Assembly (NCBI GenBank): GCA_964611345.1 | Contig: CAZSYU010000005.1 | Location: 24,771 to 88,770 of the forward strand | From: JALZVT01 sp964611345 | Lineage (GTDB): Bacteria > Pseudomonadota > Gammaproteobacteria > Pseudomonadales > Azotimanducaceae | Direction of reading: 5' to 3' | Length of the DNA stretch: 64,000 nt | Shown: positions 35,506 to 42,374 of the stretch, one piece after another | Layout: each line of letters opens with the position of its first letter | How positions within the stretch are numbered: the first letter of the stretch is position 1 | The notes under the pieces: model-generated | Told to the model about the DNA's origin: nothing | Database searches by the model: none | The model's input: only the letters and a program-made list of their open reading frames with translations | Made by a program: the position numbers and the translations under genes

Positions 35506-36179
35506 ACCTGTTCTCTCCGACTGGTTAACAGGCCATCTGCGAGGTACCAATCTTCCCACTCATCAATATCAATCGCTTCATGAGCCCCAATCTCATACAG
35601 CTTCGGCCGCTGTCCAATACGAGCCCCGCTACTCGCAAAACTCTGCTGTGAGAAAAAATAGAAGCAGCTATTTTCTTCAAACCAGGGTTCTAAATCTTGT
35701 GTGGGCAGTAAATTGGCCGGGTCATGATTTATGGGTTGGGCGTCTCGTGTGTAAAAACGCGTTTGATGACGCGTCACCGAAAACAACGAATCATAGCCAT
35801 CTTTTACCGCCACGAGATAGTCTTCCCATGCCGTTTGCAAGGACGTCGCCTTAAGCAATGGGTTGGTTGTATGGGTCATTAAGTAGTTTTCAGCCGGGTG
35901 ACTGGCCAGATCATCTTGCAACACCAGGTTCATCGACACATCATCGCCGCAGAGCCGCGTTGGCCGGTCCTTTATTACCACGCGGTTACTCTCTTTCAGA
36001 CCCGCAGCATTCAGCTTTGCGCGAGCATCCGTATTTATCAACACATGATCGATAAACGGTAGCTCTAAAAGCGTGTTAAGAATCCAGGCGTACAGCGGTC
36101 TTCCATGCAGGTCGCGAAAGTTCTTACCAGGAACGCGGCTGCTGTGGGCCTTCATGGGCAACAGGGCGATTGTTGTCAT
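35502..36179 (-). CDS. Acylneuraminate/ulosonate cytidylyltransferase-like protein
   Basis: 225 residues from the ATG at 36177-36179 with AAGAGG nine bases upstream; the start lies inside the end of the preceding GT2 gene. N-terminal motif IALLPMKAHSSRVPGKNFRD (about 4-23) is the CTP-binding loop of NeuA/KdsB-type enzymes, with MKAHSSR in place of the usual PARGGSK. Further: LINTDA, DRPTRLCGDDVSMN, MTHTTNPLLKA and the end DIDEWEDWYLAD. It should make a CMP-sugar acid. With KdsD and KdsA nearby the donor may be a Kdo-like sugar; the exact substrate is open. Confidence 0.82.
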   Translation of the reverse strand: MTTIALLPMKAHSSRVPGKNFRDLHGRPLYAWILNTLLELPFIDHVLINTDARAKLNAAGLKESNRVVIKDRPTRLCGDDVSMNLVLQDDLASHPAENYLMTHTTNPLLKATSLQTAWEDYLVAVKDGYDSLFSVTRHQTRFYTRDAQPINHDPANLLPTQDLEPWFEENSCFYFFSQQSFASSGARIGQRPKLYEIGAHEAIDIDEWEDWYLADGLLTSRREQV

Positions 36180-37089
36180 TGCCAGGAACCTCTTGTTCAT
36201 ACTGTCGGTCGGGATAGAAATAGTTTCTCGAATGCGCACGGGAGACTTCCTTGGCAAGCCGATTACCCAGATATCCTCCATAAAACTGATTGAACCGGAA
36301 AAGAACGATACCACCGAGTTCACGCACCAAGCTTCTTTGCTGAACGGCGCGATAACTATCTTTGGCAATGCTTCGCAGCAAACAGGAGACGAAGGTTCTG
36401 AAGGTCATGGCGACTTCAGGTGCGATGGAGGCGAGGGCGAATGCTTCTCGCTCATAACGCCTGCGCACCTGGGGCCAGGTTTCGTCATGAATGTGATACA
36501 CCGCAGCGCGGGCGGCGTAACCAATCTGACCGCCCCGGGCTTTGATATCCCTCCCAAGTTTCATGTCTTCAAGTCCGGTGAGCTTTTCATCAAATCGATG
36601 GGTTAACCAGACTGCACGGCTAACCGCTGCATTCGCGTTGTTAGCGAAGTAGCCTAGCTGCGGCAGCATGCTGTTTGTCGGAAAGTACTTCAGAAACACC
36701 CGCGATTCAGAAAACTTGGTGGTACCGCGGCCGATCTGCCGACCGTAACAATACTGCACTAGCTTTTCTTTTATGGGTCGAATCAGTTCTCGCAGCCACT
36801 CATCGCTCGCCGGCACGCAATGACCACTAATAAACACCAATATGTCGCCAGCAGCGGTTTCGCAACCCAGATTGAGCGAGCGGCCGAAGCTGAATTCCTC
36901 TTTTCGGATCCGGGCGATACGACAGCCATAACTGCGGGCAATCTCAATAGTGTTGTCTGTGGATCCCGAATCAACCAGCACGACCTCGACAACATCGTCA
37001 TCATCCAGACGTTGGGAATCGACCCCTTGGAGCAACTCCTCAAGATATGCCTGCTCGTTCAGAGTTCGAATAACAACGCTGATATTCAT
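36124..37089 (-). CDS. Glycosyltransferase family 2
   Basis: 321 residues. GT-A fold: ISVVIRTLNEQAYLEELLQG (about 3-22), VLVDSGSTDNTIEIARSYG, SFGRSLNLGCETAAGD, FISGHCVPASDEWL (in the DXD region) and FANNANAAVSRAVW, the pattern of rhamnosyl/N-acylsugar transferases in O-antigen loci. First gene of the minus-strand run that ends with the 1033-residue protein; a tRNA gene lies 21 bases upstream. Confidence 0.9.
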   Translation of the reverse strand: MNISVVIRTLNEQAYLEELLQGVDSQRLDDDDVVEVVLVDSGSTDNTIEIARSYGCRIARIRKEEFSFGRSLNLGCETAAGDILVFISGHCVPASDEWLRELIRPIKEKLVQYCYGRQIGRGTTKFSESRVFLKYFPTNSMLPQLGYFANNANAAVSRAVWLTHRFDEKLTGLEDMKLGRDIKARGGQIGYAARAAVYHIHDETWPQVRRRYEREAFALASIAPEVAMTFRTFVSCLLRSIAKDSYRAVQQRSLVRELGGIVLFRFNQFYGGYLGNRLAKEVSRAHSRNYFYPDRQYEQEVPGNDNNRPVAHEGPQQPRSW

Positions 37090-37110
37090 GTTGTGCTAAG
37101 AGTTAAAATT

Positions 37111-37187
37111 TGGTGGGCCCACCAGGACTCGAACCTGGGACCAATGGATTATGAGTCCACTGCTCTAACCAACTGAGCTATAGGCCC
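37111..37187 (-). tRNA. tRNA with CAT anticodon, probably tRNA-Ile2 (lysidine)
   Basis: A complete 77-base cloverleaf with encoded CCA. Acceptor arms GGGCCTA/TGGGCCC, D-arm GCTC...GAGC, anticodon loop CTCATAA (anticodon CAT), T-arm CCAGG-TTCGAGT-CCTGG. CAT can mean elongator Met or Ile2. C at positions 4 and 5 of the acceptor stem agrees with what the lysidine synthetase TilS favours, so AUA-reading Ile2 is preferred. Software often labels this gene tRNA-Met. It sits between two minus-strand parts of the polysaccharide locus. Confidence 0.95.
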
Positions 37188-37270
37188 GGGACGCGAATTC
37201 TACCATGAAGTATGCAGCCTACGGCTCGGCATACCGCCTGCAAGATACGACCGAAGGCGCGCATTTTGCA

Positions 37271-38227
37271 CTAAACAAAATGCATCGCAACCAGGTCTTT
37301 AAGCGCGACATGTCCCTGCAACTCGCCCGCAGAATTCACCACCGGCAACTCACCAATGCGCAATTTTTGGAGGATATTCACCGCTTCGGTGGCGAGGACA
37401 TCTGGCGTCACCCGTTGGCAATCAGAAGTCATCACTTCGGCAATAGGTTGGGTCAAGAGGCTGTCATCGCCAATATGGCGACGCAAGTCACCATCCGTAA
37501 ACACACCAGTCAGATTGTCATTCTCCAGGATAAAAACGGCCCCGGCTTTGTGCAAGGTAATGCAATTGAGGGCGTCTGCCACCGTGGCCGAACCTACGAC
37601 CCAGGGGGTCTCACCAAGGGGGCGCATTATCTCCGCCACTCGCATGAGGCTGCGTCCGAGCGCGCCACCAGGATGGAAGCGAGCGTATTCCTCGCGCCCA
37701 AAAGCGCGCGCCTTCATGACGGCGAGAGCCAGCGCATCCCCCAGGGCCAGCAACACGGTCGTGGAGACACTGGGCGCCATGCCGATGGGACAAGCCTCGT
37801 CGATCTCACCCACATTCAGCACGACATCGGCGGCCTGGCCGAGCGGCGAGGCAGGCACAGACGTCATCGCTATCGTTGCGCAACCAATGCGCTTTAGCAT
37901 CGGCAACAGACGGACAATTTCTTCGCTGCTACCGCTATTGGACAGCAAGACCACAACATCTGGCTCGCGCAGCCGACCCAAATCACCGTGCATGGCATCG
38001 GAAGGGTGCAACGCAAAACTGGGGGTGCCTGTACTCGCAAGCGTAGCGCTAAGTTTCTGGCCAATCAGCCAGGGTTTGCCGATTCCCGTAACGACAACGT
38101 GGCCACCGCACTCAAGCATTAACCCTGCTGCAGCTGCAAAGCTCTCATCAAGTACCTCTACCAAATGCTCGATACCCGCCGCTTCTTGCCGCAGCACATC
38201 TCGACCAAACTCAAGCAGGTCTGTCAC
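37271..38227 (-). CDS. kdsD: Arabinose-5-phosphate isomerase-like protein (KdsD/KpsF family)
   Basis: 318 residues from GTG at 38225-38227, with GAGG six bases upstream; a TTG at 38245 overlapping the kdsA stop is the alternative. SIS domain (about 1-200) with STGTPSFALHPSDAMHGDLG, NSGSSEE and HPGGALGR, then two CBS repeats (about 205-318). The usual GKSGHIG loop is GKPWLIG here: the catalytic Lys (K51) stays, the next three residues do not. It should make D-arabinose 5-phosphate for KdsA. A copy for the glycan, like KpsF of capsule loci, is likely. Confidence 0.88.
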   Translation of the reverse strand: MTDLLEFGRDVLRQEAAGIEHLVEVLDESFAAAAGLMLECGGHVVVTGIGKPWLIGQKLSATLASTGTPSFALHPSDAMHGDLGRLREPDVVVLLSNSGSSEEIVRLLPMLKRIGCATIAMTSVPASPLGQAADVVLNVGEIDEACPIGMAPSVSTTVLLALGDALALAVMKARAFGREEYARFHPGGALGRSLMRVAEIMRPLGETPWVVGSATVADALNCITLHKAGAVFILENDNLTGVFTDGDLRRHIGDDSLLTQPIAEVMTSDCQRVTPDVLATEAVNILQKLRIGELPVVNSAGELQGHVALKDLVAMHFV

Positions 38228-38237
38228 GCGCGCGCCC

Positions 38238-39083
38238 TCACTCAATGATCAACTCTGGGAGAGCCTTCACCAGATCGTCGACTTGCTTCATTTGTGCGAG
38301 GAACGCTTGCAGCAAGCCAAGTGGCAAGGCACTCGGACCATCACACTTAGCCTGGTCCGGATCAGGGTGAGCCTCCAGAAACAGTCCTGCAATGCCGACA
38401 GCCAGGCCAGCACGAGCAAGTTCCGCGACCTGAGCGCGGCGACCGCCAGAGGCCGCGGAGCCTGCACCGCGCATCTGCAACGCGTGCGTGACATCAAAGG
38501 TAACGGGTATGTCGGAGCCGCCCTGTTTCATGGTGTTGAACCCAAGCATATCCACCACCACATTGTCGTAGCCAAAGCAGGTACCCCGTTCGCACAGCAA
38601 CAACCGCGTGTTCCCAGACGCCGCGGCCTTCGCCACCACGTGCTGCATCTGGCTCGGGCTCATGTACTGGGGTTTCTTGATGTGCAACACGGCTCCAGTC
38701 GCCGCTGCCGCCGCGATCAGATCGGTTTGCCGTGCCAGAAACGCCGGTATTTGCAGCACCGTGCAAACTTCAGACACTGGCCCCGCCTGGGTGGCGTCAT
38801 GAATGTCTGTGATTACCGGCACGTCAAAGGTCTTTGCGACCTCCTCGAGTACCCGCAGCCCTTCTTCCAGCCCCGGACCGCGAAAGGATGCGCCGGAAGA
38901 GCGGTTGGCCTTGTCAAAGGAGGCTTTAAAAACATACGGCATGCCCAACGCCTGGGTCGTTTGTACAAACGACTCTGCAACCTGGAGCGCCAGATCTCGC
39001 GACTCAATAACATTCAAGCCACCGATGAGCACGGCAGGCTGGCTATTGCCCACGGTAATGTCACCAATCTGTACCTGGCTCAA
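38238..39083 (-). CDS. kdsA: 3-deoxy-8-phosphooctulonate synthase (KdsA)
   Basis: 281 residues from TTG at 39081-39083 (SQVQIGDITVGN), which has GAGAG seven bases upstream and gives the normal family length; the frame extends 35 codons further. Condenses arabinose 5-phosphate with PEP to Kdo-8-phosphate. Motifs: GGLNVIES (Asn instead of Cys marks the metal-independent class), FKASFDKANRSS, FDVTHALQ, FLEAHPDPDQAKCDGPSALP. The stop lies 10 bases before the kdsD start. The neighbours usual for housekeeping kdsA (pyrG, eno) are absent, suggesting a copy for this locus. No KdsC phosphatase is seen in the window. Confidence 0.93.
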   Translation of the reverse strand: MSQVQIGDITVGNSQPAVLIGGLNVIESRDLALQVAESFVQTTQALGMPYVFKASFDKANRSSGASFRGPGLEEGLRVLEEVAKTFDVPVITDIHDATQAGPVSEVCTVLQIPAFLARQTDLIAAAAATGAVLHIKKPQYMSPSQMQHVVAKAAASGNTRLLLCERGTCFGYDNVVVDMLGFNTMKQGGSDIPVTFDVTHALQMRGAGSAASGGRRAQVAELARAGLAVGIAGLFLEAHPDPDQAKCDGPSALPLGLLQAFLAQMKQVDDLVKALPELIIE

Positions 39084-39266
39084 ACTAAAGCTCTCATCAA
39101 AGTTCCTCTCAGCCGCTCCAGGACCACATGCTCGGGGTTCGCGCTGCGCCGGATTGTCCACTGGGAGGCACCGGCAAACAAGGCCCAAACGGGTGCAAAG
39201 CCGGGCGACGATCGACCCTGAATGCTATCCTTGACGCCTGAAAATCAAAATCGGGTCCACAACGCA

Positions 39267-40307
39267 GTGAGAATTCTAGTTACCGGCGGCGCAGGTTTCA
39301 TCGGCTCCGCCCTCGTTCGACGCCTTGTAGAGCAGCAGCACAGCGTTTGCACCCTCGACAAGCTCGGCTACGCCGGCTCGCTGCAGAATATCGCAGCGGT
39401 TATCGATAACCCGGCCCACCACTTTATCGAAGCCGACATCGCCGATGAAAGCGCGGTCGCCGCCGCTTTTGCCAGCTTCAAGCCCGAAGCCGTTATGCAC
39501 CTCGCGGCTGAAACCCACGTTGACCGGTCGGTTGACTCGCCGCGAGCCTTCATCGACGCCAATGTGATTGGCACCTACACCCTGCTGGAGGCTGGCCTTA
39601 AGGCCCACGCCGAGAACCCCGCTTTTCGCATGCTGCACGTCTCCACAGACGAGGTGTTTGGCAGCTTGGGCCCCACCGGCGCTTTCAAAGAAACATCACC
39701 CTATCAGCCAAACTCGCCGTACTCAGCCAGCAAGGCGGCAGCAGACCATCTCGCGCGCGCCTGGTGGGAAACCTATGGCCTGCCCGTCATCGTGACGAAC
39801 TGCTCCAACAACTACGGCCCCTACCAGCATCCGGAAAAACTCATCCCCACCATCATTCGCAAGGCCCTCGCAAACCTTCCTATCCCCGTCTATGGCGATG
39901 GCCTGCAAGTGCGAGACTGGCTGCATGTCGACGATCATGTTCGTGGTCTTACAAAGGCACTTACCCAAGGCACGCCCGGCGATAGTTACAACATTGGCTC
40001 GGACAACGAACGCACCAATCTTGAAATTGTTGGCTTCGTACTCGACGCCATAGCACGGCTAAAAAACCAGGACCGGCAACAACTGGAAGGATTAATCAGT
40101 TTCGTTACCGACCGGCCCGGACATGATCGACGCTACGCCGTTGACGCCAGCCACATCAAACAACAACTCAATTGGCGGGCCGAAGTCGACTTTGCCCAGG
40201 GTATCGAAGATACAGTTGCCTGGTACGCGGCCAATGAAAACTGGAGCCTGGAGGTTGCTGCCGACGCAGATGGCAAACGCCTGGGCCTGAGCAGAGAAAA
40301 GAAGTAA
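39267..40307 (+). CDS. rfbB: dTDP-glucose 4,6-dehydratase
   Basis: 346 residues from GTG at 39267 (RILVTGGAGFIGS follows at once, as in homologues); an ATG at 39222 in frame is the alternative. Extended SDR: TGGAGFIGSALVRRL, HLAAETHVDRSVD, STDEVFGSL with catalytic Asp/Glu, YSASKAAADH (Tyr/Lys), NCSNNYGPYQHPEKLIP. It makes dTDP-4-keto-6-deoxyglucose. Heads the plus-strand rfbB-rfbA-rfbC-acetyltransferase run, divergent from kdsA. Confidence 0.97.
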   Translation: MRILVTGGAGFIGSALVRRLVEQQHSVCTLDKLGYAGSLQNIAAVIDNPAHHFIEADIADESAVAAAFASFKPEAVMHLAAETHVDRSVDSPRAFIDANVIGTYTLLEAGLKAHAENPAFRMLHVSTDEVFGSLGPTGAFKETSPYQPNSPYSASKAAADHLARAWWETYGLPVIVTNCSNNYGPYQHPEKLIPTIIRKALANLPIPVYGDGLQVRDWLHVDDHVRGLTKALTQGTPGDSYNIGSDNERTNLEIVGFVLDAIARLKNQDRQQLEGLISFVTDRPGHDRRYAVDASHIKQQLNWRAEVDFAQGIEDTVAWYAANENWSLEVAADADGKRLGLSREKK

Positions 40308-40313
40308 CGAAAC

Positions 40314-41216
40314 GTGAGCAAAATGAAAGGCATTATCCTGGCCGGTGGCCGAGGCACCAGGTTGTATCCAGTAACACGCGTGGTTTGCAAACAGTTGCTA
40401 CCGGTATACGACAAACCCATGATCTACTACCCCATTACCACTCTGATGCTGGCGGGCATCCGGGAAATGCTCATTATTTCTACGCCAGCGGATACACCGC
40501 GCTTCGAAGAATTACTGGGCGACGGAAGTCAGTGGGGCATCCGTCTCGAATACAAAGTCCAGGACGAACCACGTGGACTCGCCGATGCCTTTCGCGTTGG
40601 GAAAGACTTCATTGGTGATGATTCTGCCGCGATGATACTCGGCGACAACATTTTTTTCGGTGCCAACTTTGGCCGCGTCTTGAAAGAAGCAAGTAGCAGT
40701 AACACAGGCGCTACCGTGTTTGCCTGTCATGTCCGCGACCCGGAGCGCTTCGGTGTGGTGGAATTCGACCGCAACGGCGAACCCATCGAAATTGTCGAAA
40801 AACCTGAACAACCAAAGTCACCCTACGCAGTTACCGGCTTGTACTTCTATAACAACACGGTTATCGATGTTGCCGCCAATCTTAAGCCATCACCTCGTGG
40901 TGAACTCGAAATCACCGACGTCAACAAAACCTATCTCGACAACAATGCGTTGAAGGTTGTACGCCTGCCACGTGGAATGGCTTGGCTCGATACTGGTACC
41001 CACGACTCGCTATTGGAAGCCAGTCAGTTTGTGCAAACCATCGAGCATCGGCAGGGCTTCAAGATCGCCTGCCCCGAAGAAATCGCCTGGCGTCAGGGCT
41101 GGATTAGCCCTGCAGAACTGGAACAAACTGCCCAGTCACTGATGAGCACTGGCTATGGCGAATACCTGCTTGCCGTTTTGCAAGAAGGCGGCCAAGATCC
41201 TGCCAACCCGCTTTAA
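40314..41216 (+). CDS. rfbA: Glucose-1-phosphate thymidylyltransferase
   Basis: 300 residues from GTG at 40314 (ATG at 40323 is a close alternative). Signature ILAGGRGTRLYPVTRVVCKQ, YDKPMIYYPITTLMLAGIRE, LGDNIFFG and GMAWLDTGTHDSLLEAS are canonical RmlA. It makes dTDP-glucose for RfbB, whose stop is six bases upstream. Confidence 0.97.
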   Translation: MSKMKGIILAGGRGTRLYPVTRVVCKQLLPVYDKPMIYYPITTLMLAGIREMLIISTPADTPRFEELLGDGSQWGIRLEYKVQDEPRGLADAFRVGKDFIGDDSAAMILGDNIFFGANFGRVLKEASSSNTGATVFACHVRDPERFGVVEFDRNGEPIEIVEKPEQPKSPYAVTGLYFYNNTVIDVAANLKPSPRGELEITDVNKTYLDNNALKVVRLPRGMAWLDTGTHDSLLEASQFVQTIEHRQGFKIACPEEIAWRQGWISPAELEQTAQSLMSTGYGEYLLAVLQEGGQDPANPL

Positions 41217-41275
41217 TGCCCAGACATGATAACCGACCGGGCACCACTAGCGACTAGTCAATCTGCGGAACAGGC

Positions 41276-41818
41276 ATGGAAGTAACAGCTACTAAACTAC
41301 CGGGCGTGGTGATCATCACGCCCAGAGTATTCGACGATGACCGGGGCTTTTTCAAGGAAACCTGGCACCAGCCCCGTTACGCCGAAGCGGGGCTGCCCGA
41401 GCACTTCGTCCAAGACAACCACTCTTTTTCCGTGCGGCACGTATTGCGCGGCCTGCATTCTCAAATTAGGCACCCTCAAGGCAAGTTGGTTAGTGCCGTA
41501 ACCGGCACAATCTGGGATGTTGCAGTGAATGTGGATCCGACCTCCCCACACTTTAAGCAGTGGGTTGGGGTTGAGTTATCCGCTGACAATCACCAGCAGC
41601 TCTACATTCCACCGGGATTCCTGCACGGTTTTGTGGTGCTATCTGATACCGCGAACGTGACCTACAAGTGCACCGACGTCTACGCTGCAGGCGACGAACT
41701 GGGCGTCATGTGGAATGATCCAGACCTTGCGATTGAGTGGCCGGTAAGCGCGCCACTGCTTTCGCCAGCCGACGAGGCTAACCCGTCGCTGCAAAGCTAC
41801 CTGCAACAAACCCAATGA
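41276..41818 (+). CDS. rfbC: dTDP-4-dehydrorhamnose 3,5-epimerase
   Basis: 180 residues, normal length. VFDDDRGFFKETW (about 17-29), the catalytic-His motif RGLHSQ followed by QGKLVSAVTGTIWDVAVN, then PPGFLHGFVVLSD and a Tyr region YKCTDVYAAGDE. Family members usually read RGLHYQ; here Tyr is Ser and the loop is shifted by HPQ. Its stop overlaps the acetyltransferase start by ATGA. rfbD, needed for dTDP-L-rhamnose, does not follow. Confidence 0.95.
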   Translation: MEVTATKLPGVVIITPRVFDDDRGFFKETWHQPRYAEAGLPEHFVQDNHSFSVRHVLRGLHSQIRHPQGKLVSAVTGTIWDVAVNVDPTSPHFKQWVGVELSADNHQQLYIPPGFLHGFVVLSDTANVTYKCTDVYAAGDELGVMWNDPDLAIEWPVSAPLLSPADEANPSLQSYLQQTQ

Positions 41819-42330
41819 TAAACCTGCAACCCACACTTACGGGCCCAACTATGAGGGTTCGCCCGCTTGCCGCCAGCGACTGGGCCGACCTGTTCAGTGC
41901 AGCCTCAGACCCCGAAATTTGGGCTCAGCATCCGGCATCAAATCGCTACAAGGAGGACGTTTTTCGGGAATTTTTCGTCGCTGCCCTGAACAGCCAGTCG
42001 GCCTTTGCGTTTGTCGATCGAACAACCAACACAATCGTTGGCTCAAGTCGCTATAACGACTTTGACCCGGAGCGTTCAGAAATCGAAATCGGTTGGACGT
42101 TTCTCGCCCGGAGCCACTGGGACGGCGTAACCAACGCAGAGATCAAATCGCTGCTGCTCGAACACGCCTTCGCGTTTGTCGACACCGTGGTGTTTTGGGT
42201 TGGTGAATCGAACCTGCGTTCACGCCGGGCGATGGAGAAAATTGGCGGCGTACTTCGTCCAGGCGTGCAGCATCGGGCAATTACGGGCGATGCACCTCAT
42301 GTTGTTTATGAGATTAAAAAGGCGCGCTAG
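41815..42330 (+). CDS. GNAT-family N-acetyltransferase (RimJ/RimL-like)
   Basis: 171 residues. Typical GNAT layout: MRVRPLAASDWADLFSAASD, TNTIVGSSRYNDFDPERSEIEIGWTFL-type beta strands (given in parts: IVGSSRYND, EIEIGWTFLA), then an EHAFAFVDTVVFWVGESN and RSRRAMEKIGG acetyl-CoA region. Coupled to rfbC by ATGA, so it may acetylate an amino-sugar nucleotide of this locus, but protein-acetylating homologues have the same shape. Ends in a terminator hairpin. Confidence 0.82.
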   Translation: MINLQPTLTGPTMRVRPLAASDWADLFSAASDPEIWAQHPASNRYKEDVFREFFVAALNSQSAFAFVDRTTNTIVGSSRYNDFDPERSEIEIGWTFLARSHWDGVTNAEIKSLLLEHAFAFVDTVVFWVGESNLRSRRAMEKIGGVLRPGVQHRAITGDAPHVVYEIKKAR

Positions 42331-42340
42331 CGCTTCTTTT
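42316..42340. terminator. Bidirectional intrinsic terminator between acetyltransferase and rpoD
   Basis: AAAAAGGCGC, loop GCTA, GCGCTTCTTTT: a GC stem with a wobble and A/T pairs beyond it. The plus strand ends in TTCTTTT and the minus strand in CCTTTTT, so it can stop both the rfb operon and rpoD transcripts. The acetyltransferase stop codon lies inside the loop/stem. Confidence 0.7.
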
Positions 42341-42374
42341 AAGTCGGCTCCGCCTCTTTTAGACGCGTAAGCCT

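Noticed and set aside
37111..37187. tRNA gene as attachment site of an integrated element
   Set aside because: No integrase and no repeat of the tRNA 3' end was noticed near it; the flanking genes are glycan genes on both sides.
37356..39221. 621-codon open frame on the plus strand
   Set aside because: It is antisense to kdsD and kdsA, which have intact family motifs; the plus frame reads as Arg/Ser/Pro-rich low-complexity sequence without any known motif.
15276..42330. Polysaccharide locus as a Wzx/Wzy-type O-antigen cluster
   Set aside because: No flippase with 10-14 membrane segments of Wzx type is seen, while Wzm and Wzt are clear; the Wzy_C protein is better read as a ligase.
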